Below are positions 30,219 to 38,967 of a stretch of 61,995 nt of DNA, piece by piece (the stretch's first letter is position 1; each line of letters begins with the position of its first letter). This DNA comes from Bacillus pinisoli (GTDB taxonomy: Bacteria > Bacillota > Bacilli > Bacillales > SA4): the NCBI RefSeq assembly GCF_023036475.1, contig NZ_JAJQKI010000019.1:1-61995 (forward strand). Reading direction: 5' to 3'. The notes under the pieces are model-generated. The model had not been told where the DNA came from. It did no database searches and saw nothing but the letters and a program-made list of their open reading frames with translations. The translations under genes were made by a program, and so were the position numbers.

Positions 30219-30773
30219 AGAAGAGGTTGGGACATAAGTATTCCAGTTAATTAAAAACCCAAACTATTTAGTGGATTTTTCACATTATAGTTAGGGTCTT
30301 TTTTTTGTTAATGCAAACTATATTTAATAAATTAGTGAAATGAAGCGGAAGACACTCGACTCCTCGAAAATGCATCCGCATTTCCTTCGTGCGTGGGCCC
30401 ATTCAGAGAAGAAAATTCAAAGTCCTGCGGGAAAAAGAGAAAGGGTCGAGACCCCGCAGGCGAAGCCGATGTCTAGCTTCAGTGCCCAACTCCGAAGAGT
30501 CAAATAACCCTACATTAAGCAAAGGGAAAGACCACCCTTTTCTTAATGCAGGAACATTTGCTTGTCGGAGTTAACCAGGGCACTTCCGCTTTTCAATGAG
30601 GAGGCTCGACTTTCTCCCCGCGGAAAGCGAGGGTCTGCAGCGCAATGGAACGCATTTGTTTTTCAAGGTAAGCAGATTAATAAGTAACAAAAGTATCCAA
30701 AAACAAATATATATGAACAATTAAATATTCGTGTTTGAGGCAGTCACAATTAGTTATGTCCCAACCTCTTTAA
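30219..30773. mobile_element. Large composite palindromic element, about 555 bp
   Basis: The ends AGAGGTTGGGACATAA and TTATGTCCCAACCTCT are perfect 16-bp inverted repeats. The interior is more GC-rich than the flanks and contains imperfect inverted segments (GAAGCGGAAG..., CCTGCGGG / CCCCGCAGG, CCCCGCGGAAAGCGAG). No target duplication is evident and no transposase frame is present. Sequences like this recur in Bacillaceae intergenic regions as I recall. The 62-codon frame within it is not coding. Confidence 0.8.
30470..30594. repeat. Nested inverted repeat of the GTCTAGCTTCAG type
   Basis: TCTAGCTTCAGTGCCCAACT and the far segment AGTTAACCAGGGCACTTCCG are related inverted arms, with an inner hairpin formed by CATTAAG / CTTAATG. 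It resembles a widespread Bacillus intergenic repeat (TGTCTAGCTCCAG... ...CCGCTTTT) from memory. It appears to be inserted within, or to be part of, the larger element. Confidence 0.65.
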
Positions 30774-30997
30774 ATTTGTAGAAAGGGTATATTTCTTCTT
30801 CAAATATACGAAAACAACCTTATAAATAATAATTTTCTGCATAATCTAAAAAAGTAGGTATGTAAAATCACCATCTTTACTGAATGTGAGCGGTATTAAG
30901 GGTTGAAAATTAAGTAGAAAAAGAATAATATGAGGGTAGATATTATAACAATATTTTATGACATTTTTCGCACAATTTTCTTATTTTTTGCAATACT

Positions 30998-31015
30998 TCG
31001 TGAAAAGTATCACAA
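30998..31015. promoter_or_regulatory. Candidate Rex operator upstream of yumB
   Basis: TCGTGAA-AAGT-ATCACAA matches the Rex consensus TTGTGAA-N4-TTCACAA with one mismatch in each half. It lies 40 bp before the yumB start. Rex senses the NADH/NAD+ ratio and represses NADH dehydrogenase genes in B. subtilis, so the site makes functional sense. Confidence 0.65.
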
Positions 31016-31054
31016 AGAAACAAAACTATAACTTACTAAATGGATGTGATCAGT

Positions 31055-32269
31055 TTGAAAAAGCCAAAGGTAGTAATATTAGGCGCAGGCTATGGAGGAA
31101 TAATGACAGCTGTTAACCTACAAAAAAAATTAGGGGTTAACGAAGCTGAGGTTACGTTAGTTAACAATAATGACTATCATTACCAAACAACATGGTTACA
31201 TGAGAATGCGGCAGGTACTCTTCACCACGACCGTTCCCGTATTCAAATTGTAGATATTATTGACCGCAATAAAATCAACTTCGTTCAAGATACAGTTGTT
31301 ACAATTGCACCTGAAGAACAAAAAGTTACTCTTAAAAATGGAGAACTTACATATGACTACTTAGTAGTTGGGCTTGGGTATGAGTCAGAGACATTCGGCA
31401 TTAAAGGTCTTAAAGAGCATGCCTTTTCAATTGCAAATATTAACGCTGCTCGCCAAATTAAAGAGCATATTGAATATCAATTTGCTAAGTACTCAAACAG
31501 TAAAGAAAAGAAGGATGAGCTTCTAACGATTGTTGTTGGTGGAGCAGGATTTACAGGAATTGAGCTTGTTGGTGAGTTAGCAAACCGAATTCCAGAGCTT
31601 TGCCAAGAATTTGATGTTGACCGTGAAAAAGTAAGAGTACTTTGTGTAGAAGCAGCGCCAATGATTTTACCAGGATTCGATGAAGAACTTGTTGCTTATG
31701 CAAGAAACTACCTTGAAAGAAAAGGGATTGAATTCCATATTGGAACGGCAATCAAGGAATGTACACCAGAAGGTATTATCGTAGCAAAAGATGATCAAGT
31801 AGAAGAGATTAAAGCGGCTACTGTTATCTGGGCAGCGGGTGTACGTGGAAATGCAATCGTTGAAGAATCAGGATTCGAAGCGATGCGTGGACGTGTAAAG
31901 GTTGATCCTTATTTACGTGCTCCTGGTCATGACAACGTGTTTATCGTGGGCGACTCATCTTTAATTATTAACGAAGAAATTAACAGACCATACCCTCCTA
32001 CAGCGCAAATTGCGATGCAGCAAGGGGTAACATGTGCACATAACTTAACAGTTTTAATTCGTGATCAAGGAAATCTTGAAGAATTCACGCCAGACCTAAA
32101 GGGAACAGTATGTTCACTAGGTCATGACGACGCGATCGGAACTGTATTTGGCAAAAAGTTAGTAGGTTGGAAAGCTGCCGCAATGAAGAAGGTTATTGAT
32201 AACCGTGCTCTATTCTTAATTGGTGGACCAATGCTAGTGCTTAAAAAAGGTAAGTTTAACTTCATTTGA
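31055..32269 (+). CDS. yumB: YumB/Ndh-like type II NADH dehydrogenase
   Basis: 404 residues if started at TTG 31055 ([19 protein letters not shown]); an ATG 15 bases upstream is the alternative. The FAD-binding motif is at the N-terminus, the NADH-binding [16 protein letters not shown] at about residue 163, and VFIVGDSS near 298. Single-subunit membrane-peripheral oxidase that passes electrons from NADH to menaquinone. The genuine respiratory Ndh and YumB are close paralogues; position favours yumB, and the Rex-like site would also fit ndh. Confidence 0.9.
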   Translation: MKKPKVVILGAGYGGIMTAVNLQKKLGVNEAEVTLVNNNDYHYQTTWLHENAAGTLHHDRSRIQIVDIIDRNKINFVQDTVVTIAPEEQKVTLKNGELTYDYLVVGLGYESETFGIKGLKEHAFSIANINAARQIKEHIEYQFAKYSNSKEKKDELLTIVVGGAGFTGIELVGELANRIPELCQEFDVDREKVRVLCVEAAPMILPGFDEELVAYARNYLERKGIEFHIGTAIKECTPEGIIVAKDDQVEEIKAATVIWAAGVRGNAIVEESGFEAMRGRVKVDPYLRAPGHDNVFIVGDSSLIINEEINRPYPPTAQIAMQQGVTCAHNLTVLIRDQGNLEEFTPDLKGTVCSLGHDDAIGTVFGKKLVGWKAAAMKKVIDNRALFLIGGPMLVLKKGKFNFI

Positions 32270-32280
32270 TCAAAGAGTAA

Positions 32281-32312
32281 AAGGCGAGGATGTTGAATCC
32301 TTGTCTTTTTTT
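32281..32312 (+). terminator. Intrinsic terminator of yumB
   Basis: AAGGCGAGGAT and ATCCTTGTCTT stem followed by seven T. Confidence 0.85.
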
Positions 32313-32350
32313 GTGGAAAAAATTCCAGCTATCTAGGAAAAAGGTGAAAT

Positions 32351-32462
32351 GTTGATAAAGTAGATGATTTCGTTGATATAATACAATTATCGTCGATAAA
32401 TTTAACATTTTCGTTGATAACAACATAGGGGTGTTAGATAAATTCCGTGAAACGCTGATAAT
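32351..32462. repeat. Phased short-word array E (word GTTGATA)
   Basis: Six copies begin at 32351, 32372, 32392, 32413, 32433 and 32454, with steps of 21, 20, 21, 20 and 21 bp. Words are GTTGATAA, GTTGATAT, GTCGATAA, GTTGATAA, GTTAGATAA and GCTGATAA; two are preceded by TTTC. The word TTTCGTTGATAA is the exact reverse complement of the best copy in array B, 31 kb away. It starts about 40 bp after the yumB terminator. Confidence 0.88.
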
Positions 32463-32554
32463 TAAGAACTTGCTGCAAATTCAATTACTTTTATGGTGAA
32501 GATCTTACATAACTATATAAAAAAAAAGCATTTATTTCGATTGAGGTGAGAGGT

Positions 32555-33043
32555 ATGACAAGTAAAAAGCGGGGAAATGTTTGGCTGGCGGTGGCTGGGT
32601 TAGTTGTGAATGAGACGGGAGATTGGCTCGTTGTTAAGAAGAAATATGGTGGACTAAAAGGGAAATGGTCAATTCCGGCTGGTTTCGTGCAGGAAAACGA
32701 GACAATTGATGAGGCTGTCATTAGAGAAGTAAAAGAAGAAACAGGTATCATGTGTAAAGTACAAGGGGTTCTAGGGATACGATCAGGTGTCATAAAGAAT
32801 GAAATTAGTGATAATATGATTATTTTCTCTTTAAAGATGGTGGGGGAGCAAGAAATTATTACACAGGAAGAAGAGCTGTATGAGGCAGTTTTTAAGAGTC
32901 CAGAGCAGTTAAAGGTGGATGATCAAACATCTGTTCTCTTGCGATATTATATGGAGATGCAAGAGAACCAACTGACATCCATGAATGAGACCATTAATCC
33001 AGGAGATCAGTTCGGCTATACTTCCTATAAGCTATTTTACTAA
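32555..33043 (+). CDS. Nudix hydrolase
   Basis: 162 residues. The Nudix box is complete: G at GFVQENETIDEAVIREVKEETGI fits GX5EX7REUXEEXGU. Cytosolic pyrophosphohydrolase acting on a nucleoside-diphosphate-linked substrate, not specified by sequence. A C-terminal extension of about 30 residues ends YTSYKLFY. ATG 32555 follows GAGGTGAG; the GTG at 32546 is less likely. Confidence 0.92.
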   Translation: MTSKKRGNVWLAVAGLVVNETGDWLVVKKKYGGLKGKWSIPAGFVQENETIDEAVIREVKEETGIMCKVQGVLGIRSGVIKNEISDNMIIFSLKMVGEQEIITQEEELYEAVFKSPEQLKVDDQTSVLLRYYMEMQENQLTSMNETINPGDQFGYTSYKLFY

Positions 33044-33218
33044 GTCATAGATAGAAAATAAAAAGCTGTGAAATTAAATGAAAAACAACATAAAAAGAAG
33101 ATTAAAGTAGATGTAATCGCTTTCTTCTACTAAATTTCAGAAAAATCAAATTTTATAACCTCTCGTAGTAATGGTATATTATCAGAAAATTACAATTACT
33201 ATTTCGGGGGCGAGATGT

Positions 33219-33350
33219 ATGGAGAACACAACTTATGAAAAACAAAAACAAGAATGTCCATATTGTTCTGGTAAGGGCTATTTTCAGCTAGTTTTAGGTG
33301 GATCTGAAACATGCTCTTGTTGTTCAGGTACAGGAAAAAATCAGCAGTAA
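33219..33350 (+). CDS. yuiA: YuiA, small zinc-finger protein
   Basis: 43 residues with two CxxC pairs in DnaJ-type repeats, CPYCSGKG and CSCCSGTG, which should bind one zinc ion. It matches B. subtilis YuiA in size and place, just before yuiB. The start is ATG 33219, behind the G-rich stretch CGGGGGCGAG. Function not established. Confidence 0.85.
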   Translation: MENTTYEKQKQECPYCSGKGYFQLVLGGSETCSCCSGTGKNQQ

Positions 33351-33456
33351 ATCCGACAATACCGTGAACATTGCGTGATCTGGTTGACCAACTTTTCACA
33401 ATTCAGTACACTTATCAATATTAGTCTGTCTATTGGTGTGCTGGAGGTGAAGGACA

Positions 33457-33780
33457 ATGAATATGAGTATACCTATATTACTGGTATCAGTATTACTATT
33501 TTTTGTTTTGTTTTTTGGTATTGGTTTCTTACTAAATATGCTTTTAAGACAAACTTGGATTATGGCAATTATTTACCCCATTATATTTGTTCTCATTGTT
33601 GATAATGTCCGTTTCATAGAATACATCACGAATCCTAAAAGTTCATTTACATTGTTAGGAAATAAAATGATTTCACTATCTGCTTTTGATATTATTATAT
33701 TACTATTTGGTTTCTTTGGTGCCATCTGTTCGGGATTTGTTATTAAAACATTACGATCAAAAGGGTATCAAATGTTTTAA
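33457..33780 (+). CDS. yuiB: YuiB, small integral membrane protein
   Basis: 107 residues with three hydrophobic segments (about residues 5-28, 34-52 and 75-95). It matches B. subtilis YuiB in size and gene order. Function unknown. GGAGGTG is located 12 bp upstream of the ATG. Confidence 0.85.
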   Translation: MNMSIPILLVSVLLFFVLFFGIGFLLNMLLRQTWIMAIIYPIIFVLIVDNVRFIEYITNPKSSFTLLGNKMISLSAFDIIILLFGFFGAICSGFVIKTLRSKGYQMF

Positions 33781-33789
33781 AAATTGATT

Positions 33790-33827
33790 AAAAGCTCCAC
33801 GTTGTGTATACAACGTGGAGCTTTTTT
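33790..33827 (+). terminator. Intrinsic terminator of yuiB
   Basis: AAAAGCTCCACGTTG and CAACGTGGAGCTTTT with a 6-base loop, then TT. Confidence 0.92.
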
Positions 33828-33967
33828 GCATCTTAATAGAGATGTCATTTGATTTATTTACCACATTTTTCTAATAACTGAAAATTCCCTTATATTTACG
33901 ATTCTATGAATAATAACAGGAACTATTGGAAATGAATAGATTCGTGAGAGGAGAGGAATATATAAAT

Positions 33968-34693
33968 ATGAATAAGTACACAACTTTAATTAAAAGGACT
34001 TTAATGACACTCTTATTTTTATTAGCGCTTTTTGCGACGTATACTTCAATATCCGGTGTGCAGGCCGCAGAGGTAACAGAAGAATGGGATATATACGATC
34101 ATCCGTTTTATTCGGCCTTCTACGGGGCTCATCACGGGAATGTGAAGGATACGAAAGAGCGAGAAACAAATTTAGGATTTAAAACATTAAAAAAGGCTGA
34201 AGCAGTCACTACATCTATTTCGTCTAGTCATGCTGTATCGAATTCACTCACCTTAGAAGATGCGATTGATTGGTCACAGTATCCATCAACCGTTGTAACA
34301 GCAACTGGTTATACTGCAGGAGTAGAATCTACAGGTAAGTCTCCCAATCATCCTCAATATGGGATTACCTATTCAGGTGTGAAGGTCAAACGTGATTTAT
34401 ATTCGACGGTTGCAGCAGACCTAAACGTATTTCCGATTGGGACCATTCTATTTATTCCAGGTTACGGCTATGGTGTCGTAGCGGACAAGGGTGGAGCAAT
34501 TAAAGGAAATAAGGTCGATTTATACTATGAAACAGTTGATGATGTTTATAAGCATTGGGGTAAAAAGAAGGTTGAAGTTTATATTGTGAGAAAAGGTAAC
34601 GGAAAACTCACGGAGCAGGATTTATCTCTGTTAAATGAAGATGAAACGATGCAAGTGTTCCGTCAACAATACTTAAAAGATACGAAGAGTTAG
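33968..34693 (+). CDS. yuiC: YuiC, secreted 3D-domain protein (lytic-transglycosylase-like)
   Basis: 241 residues. A signal peptide or anchor ([22 protein letters not shown]) is followed by a C-terminal 3D domain named for its Asp residues: [35 protein letters not shown]. subtilis YuiC is a stationary-phase lytic transglycosylase of the MltA-like double-psi barrel type. The start could be ATG 33968 or the upstream ATG 33932, since the AGGAGAG site lies between them. Confidence 0.9.
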   Translation: MNKYTTLIKRTLMTLLFLLALFATYTSISGVQAAEVTEEWDIYDHPFYSAFYGAHHGNVKDTKERETNLGFKTLKKAEAVTTSISSSHAVSNSLTLEDAIDWSQYPSTVVTATGYTAGVESTGKSPNHPQYGITYSGVKVKRDLYSTVAADLNVFPIGTILFIPGYGYGVVADKGGAIKGNKVDLYYETVDDVYKHWGKKKVEVYIVRKGNGKLTEQDLSLLNEDETMQVFRQQYLKDTKS

Positions 34694-34722
34694 AAAAAGC
34701 GCTCATGAAGAGCGCTTTTTTT
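34694..34722. terminator. Bidirectional terminator after yuiC
   Basis: AAAAAGCGCTC and GAGCGCTTTTT. Shared with the convergent gene ending at 34703. Confidence 0.9.
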
Positions 34723-35536
34723 CTAAATGGCTAAGAAGAGGGTCAACCCCATCATCAGCAGGAAACACCGAAGGGTGAAGGAGTGATGCTAGCTTCTTAA
34801 GACCGAGTAATAATCTTGGTGATGGACGACAATACAGAGGCTCATCTAATATATGAATTTGGTTATTGATCATGGCCTGCATCTTCTCGGCACCAGGGCG
34901 TTTTCTCACTAATGCTGGATTCATCTTTTTCTGTTCGACGCCAACCCATACGAGACAGATGTGATCTGGATCTAATGAGACAATTTCTTCCCAATTAGTT
35001 TGGTGACTAGCCACCTTAACGTGAGAAAAGACATTTTGTGCACCTGCTAAGGAACTGATTTCCGTTAACCAGTTGACTCCTCCAGGACTAAATATTGGTT
35101 TGGGCCACCACTCCCAGTAGAGTGAGGAAATTGTATTTACACGGTCTGTATACGCCTGGTAGTTAGAAATAAAGTGCCGGTAGTGCTTAACAATCTTTTC
35201 AGCTATTTCTGCAGTACCGGTCCTTTTCCCAACAAGAAGTAAATCCTCTGCAATATCGTCTAAGGATTGTGGATTTAGCACGATATGAGGTATGTTTCTT
35301 TTTTTCAACTCTTCAATATTCTTTTCCATCCCTGGAACACTTAGAGAAGCTAGCACTAAATCAGGCTTTAGCTCTTCTACTTTATCTATATTAATGGATA
35401 AATCAGGACCTAATCTCGGCAATGTTTGAATATGTGAAGGCCAATCAGAATAATCATCAATACCGACGAGCGATTGTTCTAGTCCTAAATAAGCAAGCAG
35501 TTCCGTATTACTAGGACATATCGAAATTAGTCTCAT
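34703..35536 (-). CDS. BtuF-like cobalamin/Fe-siderophore-binding domain protein
   Basis: 277 residues of the helical-backbone substrate-binding family (BtuF/FhuD type): RLISICPSNTELLAYLG, LKPDLVLAS and SSLAGAQNVFS. No signal peptide or lipobox is present, so it is cytosolic as encoded and not an ordinary ABC-transporter receptor. No permease or ATPase gene is adjacent. Its ligand is unknown; corrinoid is the usual guess. Confidence 0.82.
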   Translation of the reverse strand: MRLISICPSNTELLAYLGLEQSLVGIDDYSDWPSHIQTLPRLGPDLSINIDKVEELKPDLVLASLSVPGMEKNIEELKKRNIPHIVLNPQSLDDIAEDLLLVGKRTGTAEIAEKIVKHYRHFISNYQAYTDRVNTISSLYWEWWPKPIFSPGGVNWLTEISSLAGAQNVFSHVKVASHQTNWEEIVSLDPDHICLVWVGVEQKKMNPALVRKRPGAEKMQAMINNQIHILDEPLYCRPSPRLLLGLKKLASLLHPSVFPADDGVDPLLSHLEKKRSS

Positions 35537-35545
35537 TTCATCCCC

Positions 35546-36022
35546 CTAGGCGATTAAGTAATAAAGTAAAAAAGTAAGAAGTATACCCGTTAGACCTCCA
35601 AAGAAGACCTCTATTGGTTGATGACCAAGTAACTCTTTCAGCTCTTTTCTCTTCTCTTGCTCTTCTTTTTCCTGCCAGTGAGTTACTTCATCCACGAACT
35701 TCTGAAAATCAGTTACTAATTTATTTAATACAGTCGCCTGTTCACCAGCGTGACGTCTTACCCCTGTTGCATCGAACATCACGATAATGGCAAAGACAGT
35801 GGATACCGCAAATATAGGGGAATCCATTCCTTGTTCAATCCCAATGGCTGTTGTTAAAGCAGTCACAGCAGCTGAATGAGAGCTGGGCATTCCACCAGTA
35901 CTAGTAAGTAACGACCAATCAAGTTTTCTAGAGGCGATATATTGAATTGGGACTTTTACAAACTGCGCAAAACCAATTGCAGCTAGAGCGGCCCATAGAG
36001 GGAAATTCGATAATAAACTCAT
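35546..36022 (-). CDS. yuiD: YuiD, divergent PAP2 family (DUF212) membrane protein
   Basis: 158 residues with four hydrophobic segments. The conserved stretches GGMPSSHSAAVTAL and FDATGVRRHAGEQA match the divergent PAP2 phosphatase-like family. ATG at 36022 (MSLLSNFPLW) matches what I recall of B. subtilis YuiD; an ATG four codons earlier abuts GGAAGG too closely. It starts 10 bp from the next minus-strand gene, forming an operon. Confidence 0.9.
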   Translation of the reverse strand: MSLLSNFPLWAALAAIGFAQFVKVPIQYIASRKLDWSLLTSTGGMPSSHSAAVTALTTAIGIEQGMDSPIFAVSTVFAIIVMFDATGVRRHAGEQATVLNKLVTDFQKFVDEVTHWQEKEEQEKRKELKELLGHQPIEVFFGGLTGILLTFLLYYLIA

Positions 36023-36119
36023 TTTTAAGATCATCCTTCCATCGTGTAAGTCATTTCTATGATAGTTTTTGTATAAATTGATAAGATAGTAGTACCATTA
36101 AATAATGGGGGAATGATAG

Positions 36120-36497
36120 ATGGATTACCCAATGGAATACTATGATTTTTTTATAAAATTTAATGAGGGTGATTATTATACTTGTCACGATTTACTAGAA
36201 GATATCTGGATGACAGACAAGGATAATTTATTTCTTAAAGGGCTTCTTCAAATGACGGTTGCTATTTATCACTATGAATATGGCAATGTAAAAGGTGCTA
36301 GATTGATGATGCAAGCAGGACATCGCTACATCCAAAAATATCGTCCATTGTTTTGGGGAGTGGATTTAGAAAAAGTAAATACCTTTATTGAACAATGTTT
36401 AATTATTATACCACAAAATATAGATCGGCTCCCGTTTGAAATGGTGAATACATTACCACCATTACCTTCTCTTTATCTATATCTAGAAGATAATTAG
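36120..36497 (+). CDS. DUF309 family protein
   Basis: A 125-residue helical protein. FNEGDYYTCHDLLEDIWM and FLKGLLQMTVAIYHYEYGN are the conserved DUF309 blocks, with His and Glu residues in a possible metal site. Function unknown. Weakly purine-rich GGGGGAATGATAG precedes the ATG. Divergent from yuiD. Confidence 0.88.
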   Translation: MDYPMEYYDFFIKFNEGDYYTCHDLLEDIWMTDKDNLFLKGLLQMTVAIYHYEYGNVKGARLMMQAGHRYIQKYRPLFWGVDLEKVNTFIEQCLIIIPQNIDRLPFEMVNTLPPLPSLYLYLEDN

Positions 36498-36562
36498 ATA
36501 CTCGAAATATTTTTGTTGTTTCTTTATAATAGAATTAGAACGTTATTGGAGGTGCTTTGGAA

Positions 36563-38065
36563 ATGTTTACAGTAAAAAATGATTTTCGTCTTTCTGATTC
36601 ACGTGACACATTAGTGGTCGGGATGTTTGAAAAGACAACAGCTTTTGAAGGATTATTAGGTGAAGTAAATGCCGCATTAGGGGAAGTTTTAGCAGACCTG
36701 ATCAAAGAAGGGGATGTATCTGCTAAAAAGGGAACTATCTCGAACGTACATACATTAGGAAAATTAGACACAAAAAGAATAGTATTTGTAGGGCTTGGTA
36801 AAGAAGGCGATTATAGCTTTGAGACTGCAAGAAGTGTATTTGGAAAACTGTGTAAAGCAGCCAATAAGGCAAAGTATACAACAATAGATATTGTGTTAGA
36901 TAGTTTTGTCACAGAAAAGGTTGATTCACTAGATGTGGCTCATGCCTTAGGCGAAGCAGCGCCGCTTGCTACCTATAAATTCGCTGACTATAAGCAAAAA
37001 TCAAATGAGCCTGAAAAGCTTCTTTCTACTGTTAATGTGTTTGCTTCAACCGAAGCAGAGGAAGTAGAAGCCGGGTTAACAGTTGGATTTGCGTATGGAA
37101 CGGGTACTAATAGTGCTAGAACATTAGTGAACACTCCAAGTAATATGTTAACGGCTACAGACATGGCTAATTACGCTGTAGAGCTAGCAGGAAGACTCGA
37201 GCTCGAATACGAAGTGCTTGAAAAAGAAGAGATGGAGAAGTTAGGGATGGGTGCTTTACTAGCAGTAAATAAAGGCTCAGTAGAACCACCTAAAATGATT
37301 GTTCTGAAGTACCAAGGAAAAGATGAATGGACAGATGTCATCGGCCTTGTAGGAAAAGGAATTACGTATGATTCTGGTGGTTACTCAATCAAGCCAAAGG
37401 ATGGCTTAGTGGGCATGAAGTCTGATATGGGCGGAGCTGCTGCTGTACTCGGCGCGATGGAGATTATCGGAACCTTAAAGCCAGAGCAAAACGTGGTTGC
37501 CGTTATTCCTGCCACCGATAACATGATTAGTGGTGAGGCGTTTAAGCCAGATGATGTCATCACTTCTATGAGCGGAAAGACAATTGAAATCTTAAATACA
37601 GATGCAGAGGGCCGTTTAGCATTAGCAGATGCGGTCACATACGCCAAGCATCATGGGGCTAATTATTTAGTGGATGTTGCCACTTTAACGGGTGGAGTCA
37701 TTATAGCACTAGGTAATAAGATTACCGGAGCTATGACAAATGACGAAGCTTTATTTGAAAAAGTGTTAGAAGCATCTAACGAAGTAGGCGAAATGATTTG
37801 GAGGCTTCCAATTACTGATTATGTAAAAGAAAGAGTAAGAAAAAGTGATGTGGCAGATATGAATAACTCACCTGGTCGTGATGGGCATGCGATTTTTGCT
37901 GGTGCCTTTATCGGTGAATTTGTAGATCAAACACCGTGGGTTCATCTAGATATCGCTGGAACGGCAACGACTTCTTCTGCATACGACCTAGGACCAGCAG
38001 GTGCTACAGGGGTTATGGCGAGAACATTAGCAGTACTGGTGGAGCGATTTGGGGAAGAAGCATAA
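36563..38065 (+). CDS. pepA: PepA, leucyl aminopeptidase (M17 family)
   Basis: 500 residues. The C-terminal catalytic domain binds two metal ions through [27 protein letters not shown] and the signature [10 protein letters not shown]. Cytosolic aminopeptidase in peptide turnover. ATG 36563 is preferred because GGAGGT lies about 9 bp upstream; a TTG at 36557 is too close. It corresponds to B. subtilis yuiE. Confidence 0.96.
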   Translation: MFTVKNDFRLSDSRDTLVVGMFEKTTAFEGLLGEVNAALGEVLADLIKEGDVSAKKGTISNVHTLGKLDTKRIVFVGLGKEGDYSFETARSVFGKLCKAANKAKYTTIDIVLDSFVTEKVDSLDVAHALGEAAPLATYKFADYKQKSNEPEKLLSTVNVFASTEAEEVEAGLTVGFAYGTGTNSARTLVNTPSNMLTATDMANYAVELAGRLELEYEVLEKEEMEKLGMGALLAVNKGSVEPPKMIVLKYQGKDEWTDVIGLVGKGITYDSGGYSIKPKDGLVGMKSDMGGAAAVLGAMEIIGTLKPEQNVVAVIPATDNMISGEAFKPDDVITSMSGKTIEILNTDAEGRLALADAVTYAKHHGANYLVDVATLTGGVIIALGNKITGAMTNDEALFEKVLEASNEVGEMIWRLPITDYVKERVRKSDVADMNNSPGRDGHAIFAGAFIGEFVDQTPWVHLDIAGTATTSSAYDLGPAGATGVMARTLAVLVERFGEEA

Positions 38066-38074
38066 ATAGGACAG

Positions 38075-38102
38075 GGACTGGATATGATTCCAGTCCTTTT
38101 TT
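38075..38102 (+). terminator. Intrinsic terminator of pepA
   Basis: GGACTGG and CCAGTCC stem followed by six T. Confidence 0.88.
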
Positions 38103-38122
38103 AATGAGAGAATTTATTCATT

Positions 38123-38233
38123 CGCCAATATAAGAGAGAAGTTAGTTGATATACATAACTAATCGCCAACATAATAGGGAAAACGCCAATAAAACATAAA
38201 TGTTGTCCGATATATCATGAAAAGCGCCATTAA
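38123..38233. repeat. Phased short-word array F (word CGCCAATA)
   Basis: Six copies begin at 38123, 38144, 38164, 38184, 38205 and 38226, with steps of 21, 20, 20, 21 and 21 bp. Words are CGCCAATA, AGTTGATA, CGCCAACA, CGCCAATA, GTCCGATA and CGCCATTA. It starts 20 bp after the pepA terminator and ends about 30 bp before the bioY operator. Confidence 0.85.
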
Positions 38234-38264
38234 TGTTACTATCTCGTATACATAACGTCCATAT

Positions 38265-38293
38265 GTTAACCAGAATAATAAATAAGTTGACAG
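38265..38293. promoter_or_regulatory. BirA operator upstream of bioY
   Basis: TGTTAACC-N13-AGTTGACA matches the inverted BirA-binding half-sites known for Firmicute biotin genes (TGTTAACC...GGTTAACA type, one mismatch in the right half). It lies 57 bp before the bioY start. BirA-biotinyl-AMP would repress bioY-bioB when biotin is plentiful. Confidence 0.8.
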
Positions 38294-38349
38294 AAACTTA
38301 TGTTTTCATCTACCATATTTTTATAAAAGCTTCCAAAGGAGTGGTAGAA

Positions 38350-38958
38350 ATGAACAAGAGTAGAAAGTTAAGAACAGTTGATTTGACGTATGTTAGTATA
38401 TTCGTTGCTTTAATGGCAATTGGAGCTAACATTACATCCTGGTTACCGTTTATGCAAATTGGTGGAGTACCAATTACTCTACAAACCTTTTTCTGCGTGC
38501 TAGCGGGTGCTGTACTTGGAAGTAGATTAGGTGCTTTAGCGATGACGGTTTATGCACTACTTGGGCTAGCGGGTGCTCCGGTATTTGCAAAATTCGGTGG
38601 TGGATTAGCCACAATTGTAAGCCCGACATTTGGCTTTATTCTATCTTTTATACTAGCAGCTTATGTAACTGGTAAAATTATTGAGACAAAAACAACAGTT
38701 CCATTTTTCTTTGTAGCTGGAGTAGCAGGAATGGTCGTTAACTATTTTGTTGGAACAAATCTTATGTATGTAGCATACAAGTTTTATGCGGCAGCACCAG
38801 AAGGATTTACATATTCAATGGCTTGGTTATGGATGATGCTTCCACTACCAAAAGATATCATCCTTTCTCTATGTGCAGCAGGATTAGCACTTCGTTTACG
38901 TCGAGTTCTTTTTAAAGAGAAGACGGGCTTAAGCAATCATACTAAACTTGCTGGATAA
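38350..38958 (+). CDS. bioY: BioY, biotin ECF-transporter S component
   Basis: 202 residues and six hydrophobic segments. LQTFFCVLAGAVLGSRLGALAMTVYALLG is the family signature region (given here in part: GAVLGSRLGALAM). Imports biotin with shared ECF ATPases or alone. ATG 38350 follows AAAGGAGTGG; the in-frame ATG at 38233 overlaps the operator and array and is rejected. It corresponds to B. subtilis yuiG. Confidence 0.94.
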   Translation: MNKSRKLRTVDLTYVSIFVALMAIGANITSWLPFMQIGGVPITLQTFFCVLAGAVLGSRLGALAMTVYALLGLAGAPVFAKFGGGLATIVSPTFGFILSFILAAYVTGKIIETKTTVPFFFVAGVAGMVVNYFVGTNLMYVAYKFYAAAPEGFTYSMAWLWMMLPLPKDIILSLCAAGLALRLRRVLFKEKTGLSNHTKLAG

Positions 38959-38967
38959 GAGAGGGGT

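Noticed and set aside
30389..30574. Open frame of 61 codons inside the composite element
   Set aside because: It lies wholly in structured repeat sequence, has no ribosome site, and its amino-acid makeup is that of random GC-richer DNA.
38233..38349. Upstream start for bioY
   Set aside because: That stretch contains the BirA operator and promoter region and has no ribosome site.
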